A stretch of 64,000 nt of DNA. Origin: Opitutus sp. ER46. Lineage in GTDB: Bacteria; Verrucomicrobiota; Verrucomicrobiia; Opitutales; Opitutaceae. Each line of letters starts with the position of its first letter. Position 1 is the first letter of the stretch. The stretch covers positions 310,001-374,000 of the forward strand of contig NZ_QAYX01000018.1 in NCBI RefSeq assembly GCF_003054705.1, written 5' to 3'. The notes under the pieces were generated by a model. The model ran no database searches. It saw nothing but the letters and a program-made list of their open reading frames with translations, and was not told the origin of the DNA. Below, piece by piece: positions 8,667 to 16,970 of the stretch. The position numbers were made by a program, and so were the translations under genes.

Positions 8667-11087
8667 TTAGGACTTCGCGCGCAGGAGGCTGTGGAGCTGC
8701 GTCTCGAGCAATGACACCGTAAGGGGTTTGTGGATGCAGCGGGAGACGTGGAGTCGGTGGGCTTCGGCTTCCTCGGCCTCGCTGAAGAAACCGCTCGCGA
8801 GCACAATCGGCTTCTCCGGATCCAGCGTGCGGACCGCGCTGACGAACTGCAGCCCGTTCATGCCGGGCATGGCGAGATCGGTGATGATCAGCCGGAACCC
8901 GTCCGGGCGGGCGCGGTACGCCGCCAACGCCTCCTCGGCGCGGCTGAAGGCGGTGACACGATAGCCGAGCTGCGTCAGCGCCTGCCGCACGCCGCGCAGG
9001 CAGTCGTCGTCGTCGTCCACCAGCAGGATCATCTCTCCCCGCCCGCTGGCGGGCTTGGGTTCGGGCTCGCGGAACAGCGCCGGCGGCGCATCGCTCACCG
9101 GGAAGTACAGGTCAAAGCGCGTGCCGTGGCCGAGCTCGCTCGCGACGGTCACCGCGCCGCCGTGCTGGTGCATGATCCCGTGCACGACCGACAGCCCGAG
9201 CCCGGTGCCCTCGCCGGCGGGCTTGGTGGAAAAGAACGGCTCGAAGATGCGGGGCAGGACGTTCGGCGGGATGCCCGGTCCGGTGTCCTGCAGGCCGATA
9301 CGAACATAGCGGCCCGGCGGCAGCCCGGGCGGCGGCATGCGATCCGGCGCGGGGAACTCCACCAGATCCTCGGTCAAGGTGAGGCGGCCGGTTGACCCGC
9401 GCAGCGCCTGCACCGCGTTCATGCCGATGTTCATGAGCACCTGGTGCAGCTGACCGGGGTCAGCCATGACGGGCGGTAAGCCCGGGGTGGCCCGGAACTC
9501 CAGCGTGACGGTGCTGCGCGCGGCGGAGCGGAGCAGGTCGAGCGTTTCCTGGATCACGGGCCCCGTGTGCAGCGGCTGCTTCACCGTGGCCTGATGACGC
9601 GAGAACGTGAGAATCTGACGCACGAGCTGGCGGGCCCGGCCGGCCGCCTGCATGACGCGCTGCAGCAGTTCAACCTCGGGCCGATCGGGCGGCAGCGTGA
9701 GCAGGCTGACCTCGGTGTTGCCGAAGATGGCGGTCAGGATGTTGTTGAAATCGTGGGCCACGCCGCCGGCGAGGGTGCCGATGGCCTCGAGTTTCTGGCT
9801 CTGCATCAGCCGCTGCTCCTGTTCGCGGAGCTGTTCGCGCGTGCGGACGGCATCGGTGGCGTCGGCCAGCGACAAGAGGGTGTGCTGGCCCAGCGGGCCG
9901 ACCTTCACGCGCCACCACGCGGCCTTCCCGGCGCGCTGGTATTCGAATTCGGCGGTGCCGCCGCGGGCGATGGCGGGGGTGAGTTGCTCCAGCAACGGAG
10001 CCTCGGAGTCGAGGACCTGTCGGAGCGGCGTGCCGGTTGGGAGCGGCGCGGCGCCGAGCAGGGCGAGCGCGGCCGGGTTGATCTGGCGGACGTTCAGTTC
10101 GCCGGCGGCGTCGCGTTCCAGCACGACGAGCCCGTCGTGCGCTCCCTCGAAGAGCGTGCGATGCCATTCCTCGCTGGCGCGCAGCGCCTCCTGCTGGCGC
10201 AGAATCCGTCGTTGCAGGCGCCGCAGCCGCACGACGGCCCAGAGGGAAACGATGAGCGCGAGGCCCAGCCCAACCGCGACGGCGAGGGAGACCTGCAACG
10301 CGGAGTACCCGACGGGTTCGATGTGGCCGAACCACTGCTCGTGAATTTCGTCGAAGCGGCCCGTCCGCACAAGGATCGCAAGGCCCTCGTTGATCCGGGC
10401 GAGGAGCTCGGAATTGGAGCGGTGGACGGCAAAGCAATAGCGAACCTCGTAATGCGGCACCTTGGCGGGCAGCGCGCGGATGTTCTTGAGACCGATGTGG
10501 TGCGCGAGCGCGAGGCCGCTCAGGCGACCCACCAGCGTGGCGTCGGCCTCGCCGCGGGCGACCTTCTGCAGCGTATCCTCGACCGACCGCGCAGGCACAA
10601 TGGCGGCTTCGAAGCCCGCGCGCCGCAGGACCGTTTCGCCGAGACTGCCCTGATGCACGGCGACTCGCAGGCGGCGCAGATCCGTGAAGGAGGAAACGCG
10701 CCGATCGCCGACCCGGACAAAAATGGCTCCCGCCATCGTGGTGTACGGCACCGAGAAACCGACCTCCTTGGCGCGCTCCGGGGAATCCGCGTAGCTCTGC
10801 AGCAGGTCGAGCCGGCCCTCACGAAAGGCCGCGTTGATCTCCTGGGTGGGACCTTCCACCCGCTCGAACCGCAGCGCCATGACGCGTTCGATCTCACGGG
10901 CAAGGTCGTAGGCGAAGCCAGCAATGTTCCCCTGCGCGGTGCGGTAGGAAAACGGATAGTTGTCGACCAGCACGCCCACGCGGGCGTCGGGCGTTGTGAC
11001 TTCATCGGCAGCCCGAAGGGGCACGACGAGCGTGCCGATCAGGCAGAAAAGGCTGGTGGTCCAACGGGGGTAGACGGAGGCCCGCAC
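8667..11087 (-). CDS. Hybrid histidine kinase with periplasmic solute-binding sensor domain
   Basis: An 806-residue inner-membrane sensor starting at GTG. Order: signal or anchor segment (about 10-26), family-3 solute-binding domain (about 35-255), membrane helix (264-286), PAS domain (about 305-412), HisKA with phosphoacceptor His445 (GGVAHDFNN), HATPase (GPGIPP, then GTGLGLS) and a C-terminal receiver with acidic pocket DDDDD and phosphoacceptor Asp737 (ITDLAMPGMNG). Such kinases bind an amino acid-like solute in the periplasm and pass phosphate from His to Asp. No output regulator gene is adjacent, so the partner is elsewhere. No better start than GTG is visible near this position. Confidence 0.95.
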   Translation of the reverse strand: MRASVYPRWTTSLFCLIGTLVVPLRAADEVTTPDARVGVLVDNYPFSYRTAQGNIAGFAYDLAREIERVMALRFERVEGPTQEINAAFREGRLDLLQSYADSPERAKEVGFSVPYTTMAGAIFVRVGDRRVSSFTDLRRLRVAVHQGSLGETVLRRAGFEAAIVPARSVEDTLQKVARGEADATLVGRLSGLALAHHIGLKNIRALPAKVPHYEVRYCFAVHRSNSELLARINEGLAILVRTGRFDEIHEQWFGHIEPVGYSALQVSLAVAVGLGLALIVSLWAVVRLRRLQRRILRQQEALRASEEWHRTLFEGAHDGLVVLERDAAGELNVRQINPAALALLGAAPLPTGTPLRQVLDSEAPLLEQLTPAIARGGTAEFEYQRAGKAAWWRVKVGPLGQHTLLSLADATDAVRTREQLREQEQRLMQSQKLEAIGTLAGGVAHDFNNILTAIFGNTEVSLLTLPPDRPEVELLQRVMQAAGRARQLVRQILTFSRHQATVKQPLHTGPVIQETLDLLRSAARSTVTLEFRATPGLPPVMADPGQLHQVLMNIGMNAVQALRGSTGRLTLTEDLVEFPAPDRMPPPGLPPGRYVRIGLQDTGPGIPPNVLPRIFEPFFSTKPAGEGTGLGLSVVHGIMHQHGGAVTVASELGHGTRFDLYFPVSDAPPALFREPEPKPASGRGEMILLVDDDDDCLRGVRQALTQLGYRVTAFSRAEEALAAYRARPDGFRLIITDLAMPGMNGLQFVSAVRTLDPEKPIVLASGFFSEAEEAEAHRLHVSRCIHKPLTVSLLETQLHSLLRAKS

Positions 11088-11205
11088 GCCGGAAGACTAC
11101 CGGCGGTCTCGCGGCAGACAATCCTGCAGCCAGGACACGTCTCCATGATAGCCGCATGGCGCCATCCGGTGAACCTTGTCGGCGGGGGCTGGTCTCCGGC
11201 GGGGC
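11088..11205. promoter_or_regulatory. Divergent promoter region between the hybrid kinase and MscS genes
   Basis: 118 bases between the GTG of the kinase and the ATG of the channel gene. Promoters for both should lie here; I do not see convincing hexamers. Confidence 0.35.
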
Positions 11206-11805
11206 ATGACCACGCGGTTTCCCGATCTCACTGACCTCCTCCCCACCCTCGCCGCCGCCGTGCCGACGGCGCTGCTGATCGGCGCCGGGGCCATCTTTCT
11301 GCACTTTGCACTTCGGCGCGGACTCCGCGTGCTGACGCGACGGACCAGCTTCACCGAGGCGGACATCGCGCCGGTGCAACGCTTCCTCAAATGGGTCATC
11401 GTGATCGCCGCGCTGGTGCTGATCCTCGGCGCCTTCGGGCTGAACGTCGGCGGCTTCTGGGGCGTCATCTCGACCATCCTCGCGATGGTGGCGATCGGGT
11501 TCGTCGCGGTGTGGAGCGTGCTCAGCAACACGCTCTGCACGGTCATCATCATGCTGTACCGGCCGTTCTCGGTCGGCGACGAGGTCGAGTTTGTGGGGGA
11601 GCAGGTGAAGGGCGTCGTGGCGGACCTGAACTTCGTGTACACGACGCTCGACGCGGGCGACGGCTCGGTGATGCAGGTGCCGAATAACCTGTTTTTCCAG
11701 CGCGTCATTCGCCGGCGGCGCGGCGAAGCCACCGCGGCGGCCGTGGTGCCGCTCCGTCCCAAACCGCCGGAGAGTGACGCCCCCGCGCCGGTCCCGGCGA
11801 CCTGA
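11206..11805 (+). CDS. Small MscS-type mechanosensitive channel
   Basis: A 199-residue membrane protein. Three hydrophobic segments lie at about residues 11-32, 54-76 and 80-108; the third is the pore-lining type, rich in G and A. The MscS beta domain follows (LYRPFSVGDEVEFVGEQVKG, then QVPNNLFFQ at about 155-163). After that comes only a short proline-rich tail, so the C-terminal alpha/beta cage of full-length MscS is missing. The ATG at 11206 gives a normal N-terminus; another in-frame start lies ten codons upstream. It probably relieves osmotic pressure. The shortened form is seen in other small MscS-like proteins. Confidence 0.88.
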   Translation: MTTRFPDLTDLLPTLAAAVPTALLIGAGAIFLHFALRRGLRVLTRRTSFTEADIAPVQRFLKWVIVIAALVLILGAFGLNVGGFWGVISTILAMVAIGFVAVWSVLSNTLCTVIIMLYRPFSVGDEVEFVGEQVKGVVADLNFVYTTLDAGDGSVMQVPNNLFFQRVIRRRRGEATAAAVVPLRPKPPESDAPAPVPAT

Positions 11806-11849
11806 CGGGCCGATGCGGTCGTCGCGATGGCGGCGGGCGGAAACCGGCG

Positions 11850-11867
11850 ACTGACCAAATTGTCAGT
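11850..11867. promoter_or_regulatory. Palindrome upstream of the PfkB kinase gene
   Basis: ACTGAC and GTCAGT flank a six-base CAAATT core, 100 bases before the kinase start. It has the size of a regulator half-site pair. No regulator is encoded beside it, so this is only a candidate operator. Confidence 0.35.
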
Positions 11868-11967
11868 GGCGGGGCGTTGTCAGCCGCGAGGCCCGAGACA
11901 TCCTGCCGGCTGCCAGCAAGATCGGGCGGAACCGCCTGTCCGCCCGCTTCCTTCAAAGCTCCTCCTC

Positions 11968-12852
11968 ATGACGGTCCATCGTTCCTCTCCCCGTGTGGTG
12001 TGCTTCGGTGAAGCGCTCTGGGATTTCCTCCCCCGGGGCCTGTTCCTGGGCGGCGCGCCGCTGAACGTGGCGTATCATCTCTCCCGACACGGTCTCGACG
12101 CCGTGCCGGTGAGTGCGGTCGGCCGCGACGCGCTTGGCGACGAGGCGCTGCGCCGGGTGACCGGCTGGCGGGTGGAAACGCGGGGGATCGCCCGCGTGGC
12201 GCGGCGGCCGACGGGCGTGGTGCGCGTGACGCTCGACGCGCAGGGCCTGCCGCACTTCGACATCGAGCGCGGCGCGGCGTGGGATGCGATTCCGGCGCCG
12301 CGCAAGGGACGACGGGAGCTGGGGCCGGCGGCCATCGTGTCCGGTTCGCTGGCGCTGCGCAGCCGGGCCAACCGCGCGGTGCTCGAGGGCCTGTGGCGCC
12401 GCTGGCCGGACGCGCTCCGCGTGTGCGACCTGAACCTGCGGCCGCCTTACGACCGCGGGCCCGGCGTGGCGCTGGCGCTGCGGCGGGCGCAGATGCTCAA
12501 ACTCAATGACGGCGAACTTGCGCGCCTCGTCGACCGCCCCCACCTCCGGCCGAAGGAACTGGCATCAGCCGCGGCCCAGGTCGCGGCGAAGCACGGCATC
12601 GAACGCGTCTGCGTGACGGCCGGGGCGTTTGGTGCCGGTCTGTGGTGGGACGGCAAATGGCTCTGGGAGGATGGCCGCCCGGTGCACGTCGAGGATACGG
12701 TCGGCGCCGGCGATGCGTTCTTGGGCGCGCTGCTCGGGCGAATTCTAACGGGCGTAAAAGTGTCTGCGGCGCTGGCACAAGCGTGCCGGGTGGCTGAGTT
12801 TGTCGCCGGTCAGGACGGCGCGACGCCCGCCTATGCAGCCGACGACTTTTAG
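11968..12852 (+). CDS. PfkB-family carbohydrate kinase (fructokinase-like)
   Basis: A 294-residue cytosolic ribokinase-fold kinase. The N-terminal substrate site is seen in LGGAPLNVAYHLSRHG (about residues 28-43), and the catalytic signature DTVGAGDAFLGALLG (about 243-257) contains the general base Asp and the anion-hole glycines. It phosphorylates a sugar using ATP; fructose is the most likely substrate by resemblance, but the sequence does not prove it. The ATG at 11968 gives the standard family start. No sugar transporter is adjacent. A palindrome at 11850-11867 may be its operator. Confidence 0.92.
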   Translation: MTVHRSSPRVVCFGEALWDFLPRGLFLGGAPLNVAYHLSRHGLDAVPVSAVGRDALGDEALRRVTGWRVETRGIARVARRPTGVVRVTLDAQGLPHFDIERGAAWDAIPAPRKGRRELGPAAIVSGSLALRSRANRAVLEGLWRRWPDALRVCDLNLRPPYDRGPGVALALRRAQMLKLNDGELARLVDRPHLRPKELASAAAQVAAKHGIERVCVTAGAFGAGLWWDGKWLWEDGRPVHVEDTVGAGDAFLGALLGRILTGVKVSAALAQACRVAEFVAGQDGATPAYAADDF

Positions 12853-12900
12853 GTGCCCGCTCTTCCCTGTTTTCCGCACCCTCACTCAACCCCCACGATC

Positions 12901-13236
12901 ATGGAAACGTACTTCCCGGACATGGATGAAGCCCAGAGCCGGATCGCGCGTGAGCGCGTGATGGACGATTTGCGCACGCTGGCGGCGGACGCCGAGGCCC
13001 TGTTGCGTGCGACGGCCGACGACGCGAGCGGGGCGGCCAAGGAGACGCGGGCGCGGCTCGCGGCCGCGGTCGAGAAGGCAAAGGCAACCTGCGAGGACCT
13101 GCATGCGCGCGGCCTGGCGTCGGCGCGCGAGGCGGCGAAGAAGGCCGATACGACGATTCGCGCGCACCCGTACGAGTCGATCGCGGTGGCGTTTGGCGTC
13201 GGCGTGCTGCTCGGGGTTTTGCTGCGCCGCAAATGA
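12901..13236 (+). CDS. DUF883 (YqjD/ElaB-like) membrane-anchored coiled protein
   Basis: A 111-residue protein: a long Ala/Glu/Lys-rich helix (about residues 10-85), then a C-terminal membrane segment (IAVAFGVGVLLGVLL) and RRK. YqjD-type proteins in E. coli sit in the inner membrane and bind ribosomes in stationary phase. The ATG at 12901 is where family similarity begins. The stop overlaps the next start by ATGA, so it is the first gene of a three-gene coupled operon. Confidence 0.9.
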   Translation: METYFPDMDEAQSRIARERVMDDLRTLAADAEALLRATADDASGAAKETRARLAAAVEKAKATCEDLHARGLASAREAAKKADTTIRAHPYESIAVAFGVGVLLGVLLRRK

Positions 13237-13634
13237 GCGCGTCGGAGGACAACGGTTCGCCTCCGGCCGGTGGCGGCGTGGACGTGGCGCAGCAGATCGG
13301 CGCCTCGGCGCTCGGGCTCGTCCGAACCCGGCTCGAGTTGCTGGGCGTGGAATTGCAGGAGGAAAAGCTGCGGCTCGTTTCGCTCCTCGTGTGGCTCGCC
13401 GTCGCGGTGACGCTGATCGCGGCCGGGCTGCTGGTGACCATCGGCACGCTCGCGCTGCTGTTGTGGGACGAGGCGGGCTACCTCGGGCTGGCGGGACTCG
13501 CCGGGCTCACGCTGGCGGCCGGCGCCGGCCTGCTTTGGTGGTTGCGGCGGCGCGTGCGGCGCGGGCCGGGGCCATTTGCGGCCACGATCGGGGAATTCAA
13601 AAAGGACATCCAATGCCTGCGACCCTCGCCATGA
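13233..13634 (+). CDS. YqjE-like (phage holin superfamily III) membrane protein
   Basis: A 133-residue protein with a soluble N-terminus, a conserved amphipathic stretch (ALGLVRTRLELLGVELQEEK) and two membrane helices (about residues 48-75 and 82-104), followed by a basic R-rich segment. This is the YqjE/DUF1469 layout. It overlaps both neighbours by ATGA, so the three proteins are probably made together in the inner membrane. The function of the family is poorly known. Confidence 0.9.
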   Translation: MSASEDNGSPPAGGGVDVAQQIGASALGLVRTRLELLGVELQEEKLRLVSLLVWLAVAVTLIAAGLLVTIGTLALLLWDEAGYLGLAGLAGLTLAAGAGLLWWLRRRVRRGPGPFAATIGEFKKDIQCLRPSP

Positions 13635-13885
13635 ACGAACTCGCGGCGCGCAAGCAGCTCCTGATCGCGGAGTCGGACCTGCATCGCCAGATGCTCGCGA
13701 CCAGCACGGCGCAGCTGCGCCAAGGCTGGAGCTCGGTCAGCGGCCTCGCGGGCGGGTTGGGCGGCGGCAGCCGCTGGCTGCTGCTCGGCGGCCTTGCCCT
13801 CGGCGGGTTCCTGGCCGTGCGGCACTGGCGTTCGCTGCTGCGCTGGGCGCCGAGCGTGCTCGGCGCGTGGCGAATGTTCCGGTAG
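13631..13885 (+). CDS. Small YqjK-like protein
   Basis: An 84-residue protein with an N-terminal helix (AARKQLLIAESDLHRQ), a glycine-rich turn and a hydrophobic segment (WLLLGGLALGGFLAV). In location and shape it matches YqjK, the third member of the yqjDEK group. The ATG at 13631 is chosen over one at 13613 because it overlaps the previous stop by ATGA, exactly like the preceding gene pair. Two hairpins follow the stop. Confidence 0.8.
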   Translation: MNELAARKQLLIAESDLHRQMLATSTAQLRQGWSSVSGLAGGLGGGSRWLLLGGLALGGFLAVRHWRSLLRWAPSVLGAWRMFR

Positions 13886-13940
13886 CAGACTGTCGGACTG
13901 CGTCCGCCAGTCTGCTAAGCAAAATGGCGGAGCCATTTTG
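13884..13940 (+). terminator. Two consecutive hairpins after the yqjDEK-like operon
   Basis: First hairpin: AGCAGACTG pairs perfectly with CAGTCTGCT (13884-13892 and 13908-13916), and its left arm includes the end of the stop codon. Second hairpin: CAAAATGGC pairs with GCCATTTTG (13920-13928 and 13932-13940), with a three-base loop. The AAAATGG and CCATTTT arms give short T or A runs in both directions, so the pair could end transcription from either side between these convergent genes. Confidence 0.65.
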
Positions 13941-13996
13941 GGAGGAAGAGCGGGCCTATCGGCACGGAGGAAACGAGCTGGTGGCGCTTCGAGGGT

Positions 13997-15520
13997 CTAG
14001 CTGCGGGGGCGGGGACCGGTGACGCGCAGAAACCACACGCGGGACATGTGGTAGGTGAGCAGCGTGCAGGTGGGGAGTTCGGGGAACGTGCCCGGGTGGT
14101 TGGCGATTGTTTCCACGACGAATTCGCGGCGGAGGCGGGCGAGGTTCGCGGCGGTGCCTTCGTCCGCATAGTCCGCGATGCGCAGCAGCACGGGCTGGCT
14201 GCTGTCCTGAAAATGCGCGGCGAGGCGCCTGAGCGGTTCGTCCACGAGCAGGAGCTCCTCCCATTTCGCGGCGTCCGAATGCTGTTCCGCGGCGACCTGG
14301 GCAATGCGGTCGTGCGCGGCGTTTGCCTGGCCGGAATACTCCTGGCCGATCAGGCGGGCGGTGACGCTGGCCGGACGCGCGAGAGCCGCGACCAACAGGA
14401 CCGCGGCGAGCGGCACCGCCAGGCGGAGAGAGCGGTGGTGCGCCAGCCGGACGAGTTCCACGAGGCCCCAGGCGGCGAGGATCAGGAACAGGGGCAGCAC
14501 GTGGCTGAGATTGCGTTCGAAGAACACCGAACGGGTGGCGAAGTAGCCGCCAAACAGGAGCACCGGCACCGCCGCCAGCGCGAGCACGACCCACCGGCGC
14601 AGCACGGCCAGCCGGACGAGGCCGAAGATGAACAACGCGAAAGTGGTCCAGCCAAGGGTTGAGCCAAAGTAGCGCAGCATCATGTCGCCCGTCCACCCGC
14701 CATCGATGTGGCTGTGCGGTGGGTGAACGCCGGCGTACTGCGTCATCAGGTCTCGGATACCGCTGAGGTAGGCGGCGGGGTGAAGCATCGCGCCGGGCGC
14801 TCCGACCGCGAAGCCGAGGGCCAGGACGCAGAAGGTGGCCGCGGCGAGGGCGACGCGCCGCCCGAGCGGCAGCGGTTGGCCCAGCAGGGGGACGAGCGGC
14901 AGCCACGCGAGGATCAGGAGCGAGACTTTGCAGGCGATGAGCAGGCCCAGCAGGAAGCCGGCGCCCAGTACACGCCAGGAAGAGAACCGCGGAGTGGGCA
15001 CGCACAGCAGGATGGCGCCGAGTGTGAGCGCGGTCGTGAGCGGCTCGGGGCGGATGTAGTGGGCGTCCTGCACCAGGAGTGGCGCCACCGCCACGAACAA
15101 GGTCGCGACGACCGCCGTGGAAAAATCGAGGAGCCGACGCGCCAGGTTGAACGAGAGCAGGACGACGGCGGCGCCGAGCAGCGCGACGAAGAACCGGAAG
15201 ACGTGAAACCCGGAGTCGCGCGTGCGCCATCCCTCGAGCCCGGGGATGAGCCGGACGCCCTGGTCGAACAGGTACGTGGCGTACAGGTGGGTCGAAAAGT
15301 TGTACTGGTTGCGGCGGAGATCCTCCGAGAGGTCGGCCTTGATCCAGTTGTTGTCCCAGTCCGACGTCGTGCGGAGATGCTGCACCACTCCCAGGGTGAT
15401 CGCTTCGTCGGACTGGCCGTGGACGTTGTCGAAATAGACGAACCGGAGCGTGACGCCAAAGACGAGCACGCTGACCGCGAGAAGCCACGGCAGGACTGAG
15501 CGCAAGCGGGGGGAGAGCAT
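13997..15520 (-). CDS. Membrane glycosyltransferase of the GT39/PMT type
   Basis: A 507-residue polytopic membrane protein with about ten hydrophobic segments. After the first helix comes the acidic motif HGQSDEAITLG, equivalent to the catalytic Asp/Glu of lipid-phosphosugar-dependent glycosyltransferases (GT-C fold). A soluble C-terminal part follows from about residue 400. It probably moves a sugar from a polyprenyl phosphate carrier to a target on the outer face of the inner membrane. The start at 15520 (MLSPRLRS) places the first helix near the N-terminus; a start at 15628 is also open. No sugar-nucleotide genes are adjacent. Confidence 0.85.
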   Translation of the reverse strand: MLSPRLRSVLPWLLAVSVLVFGVTLRFVYFDNVHGQSDEAITLGVVQHLRTTSDWDNNWIKADLSEDLRRNQYNFSTHLYATYLFDQGVRLIPGLEGWRTRDSGFHVFRFFVALLGAAVVLLSFNLARRLLDFSTAVVATLFVAVAPLLVQDAHYIRPEPLTTALTLGAILLCVPTPRFSSWRVLGAGFLLGLLIACKVSLLILAWLPLVPLLGQPLPLGRRVALAAATFCVLALGFAVGAPGAMLHPAAYLSGIRDLMTQYAGVHPPHSHIDGGWTGDMMLRYFGSTLGWTTFALFIFGLVRLAVLRRWVVLALAAVPVLLFGGYFATRSVFFERNLSHVLPLFLILAAWGLVELVRLAHHRSLRLAVPLAAVLLVAALARPASVTARLIGQEYSGQANAAHDRIAQVAAEQHSDAAKWEELLLVDEPLRRLAAHFQDSSQPVLLRIADYADEGTAANLARLRREFVVETIANHPGTFPELPTCTLLTYHMSRVWFLRVTGPRPRS

Positions 15521-15650
15521 GGACCGGATCGGCCGCGAAGGTTGGGGCGACCCGCGGCCGACCGAAACCGATTGGCGCTCTCCTGTCGACGGCGTTGGCG
15601 AGGACGAAAATGGGGTAGCCGGGGCCACCCTCGCTCTTTCCCGGCGTGCG

Positions 15651-16670
15651 TCAGCGGAAGTCGGCTTCGAGCACGACGCGGTAGCGGGCCTTGCCTTCGC
15701 GCAGGTGGGTGAGCGCGTCGTTCACGCGCGACATCGGGAAGCGCTCGACCTGCGGGGCAATTTGATGGCGCGCGCAGAAGGCGAGCATCTTGTCGACGGT
15801 CGCCGGGCTGCCGGTGGGCGAACCGGAGACCGATTTCTGGCCGGAGATCAGACCGAAGGCGGCGATCGGGATGGGCTCGAGGACGGCCCCGACGAAGTGC
15901 ATGCGGCCCTTGGGCGCGAGCGTGGCGAGCAGGGCCTTCCAGTCGAGCGGCGCGTTCACCGTCACGAGGAGGAAGTCGAGCGTGCCGGCGATTTGCTTGA
16001 GCGCGGCGGCGTCCTTCGAGTTCACCGCGTGGTGCGCGCCGAGCCGGCGGGCCTCGTCACGCTTGCTGTCGCTGGAGGTGAATGCGGTGACCTCGCAGCC
16101 CCATTTGTTGAGGAACTGGAGCGCGAGATGGCCGAGTCCGCCAATGCCGACGACGCCCACGCGGTCGGTGGAGCGCACGCGGAACTCGACGATGGGGTTG
16201 AAGACCGTGATGCCACCGCAGAGGAGCGGGCCGGCGGAGATGGGATCGACGCCGGCCGGGATCGGCGTGGCCCACACCCAGTGGCAGCGCACGCGCTCGG
16301 CGAAGCCGCCGGGGCGGCCGACGATGGTGCCCTCGACGTCGACGCAGAGATTGTGGTCGCCCGCGAGGCACGCGGGGCACGCGAGGCAGCTGCCGGAGTT
16401 CCAGCCGAGCCCCACGCGATCGCCCACCTTGACGCGCTTCGCCTGCGGGCCGGTGGCGACGACCGTGCCGGTGACCTCGTGGCCCGGGATGATCGGGTAC
16501 TTCGTCATCCCCCACTCGTTGTCCAACATCGACAGGTCGGAATGGCAGATGCCGCAGGTCTCGACCTTGATCTCGACCTGTTCGGGTCCGAGCGGGCCGG
16601 GTTCGTAGGCGAACGGCTGGAGCGGGGCGCGCGGGCTGAGCGCGGCGTAGGCGTTGATCTTGGTGCTCAT
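15651..16670 (-). CDS. Zinc-dependent alcohol dehydrogenase (CAD/YahK-like)
   Basis: A 339-residue medium-chain dehydrogenase. The catalytic zinc site is shown by CGICHSD and GHE, and the structural zinc by the four cysteines of CLACPACLAGDHNLC. The cofactor motif is GIGGLGHLALQF. The zinc pattern and order are those of the cinnamyl-alcohol dehydrogenase/YahK group, which reduce aldehydes, usually with NADPH. The ATG at 16670 (MSTKINAYA) is the family start. It is divergent from nadA; the shared region holds two operator-like palindromes. Confidence 0.93.
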   Translation of the reverse strand: MSTKINAYAALSPRAPLQPFAYEPGPLGPEQVEIKVETCGICHSDLSMLDNEWGMTKYPIIPGHEVTGTVVATGPQAKRVKVGDRVGLGWNSGSCLACPACLAGDHNLCVDVEGTIVGRPGGFAERVRCHWVWATPIPAGVDPISAGPLLCGGITVFNPIVEFRVRSTDRVGVVGIGGLGHLALQFLNKWGCEVTAFTSSDSKRDEARRLGAHHAVNSKDAAALKQIAGTLDFLLVTVNAPLDWKALLATLAPKGRMHFVGAVLEPIPIAAFGLISGQKSVSGSPTGSPATVDKMLAFCARHQIAPQVERFPMSRVNDALTHLREGKARYRVVLEADFR

Positions 16671-16970
16671 GCGGTGGCGAGGGTGGCAGGATAACGGGCG
16701 GGTCGGCGGGTGCAAATGGCTCGGCGGGAATGACTCGGCGCGGGAGCAGGACGGTTGGGCGGACGAGTGGCGGGCCCATGGGCCGGACGCAACGCAGGCG
16801 GCCGAAAGCCGAGATAACACGCCAAATCTGGCGTATTATCGGCGATAACACGCCAGATTTGGCGCGTTATCTCGGGTCGCCGTGATTTCGGTCAAAGCCC
16901 GACGCTGGTTTTTGCCGTCGGGCGGGCTGGGGTTTTGACTGGGGCGGGCGATGGACTTTCATTGCCGGCG
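16671..16970. promoter_or_regulatory. Shared upstream region of adh and nadA
   Basis: 300 bases between divergent genes. Apart from the tandem near-palindromes at 16813-16871 there is no coding-like frame. The palindromes lie about 100 bases from nadA and about 140 from adh, so they could affect either. Confidence 0.6.
16813..16871. promoter_or_regulatory. Two tandem 28-bp near-palindromes, candidate operators
   Basis: Copies at 16813-16840 and 16844-16871 both begin GATAACACGCCA, and both end in TTATC after TGGCG. Each copy is nearly symmetrical (GATAA, ACGCCA, TGGCGT, TTATC halves), and the two copies together form a larger inverted repeat with 24-base arms (16811-16834 and 16850-16873, one mismatch). 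The start-to-start distance is 31 bp, about three helical turns, which fits cooperative dimer binding. No T run follows, so a terminator is unlikely. Confidence 0.7.

Noticed and set aside
14708-15499. Open frame of 263 codons on the plus strand opposite the GT39-type gene
   Set aside because: The minus-strand frame encodes a clear polytopic glycosyltransferase; the plus-strand product is a charged low-complexity shadow.
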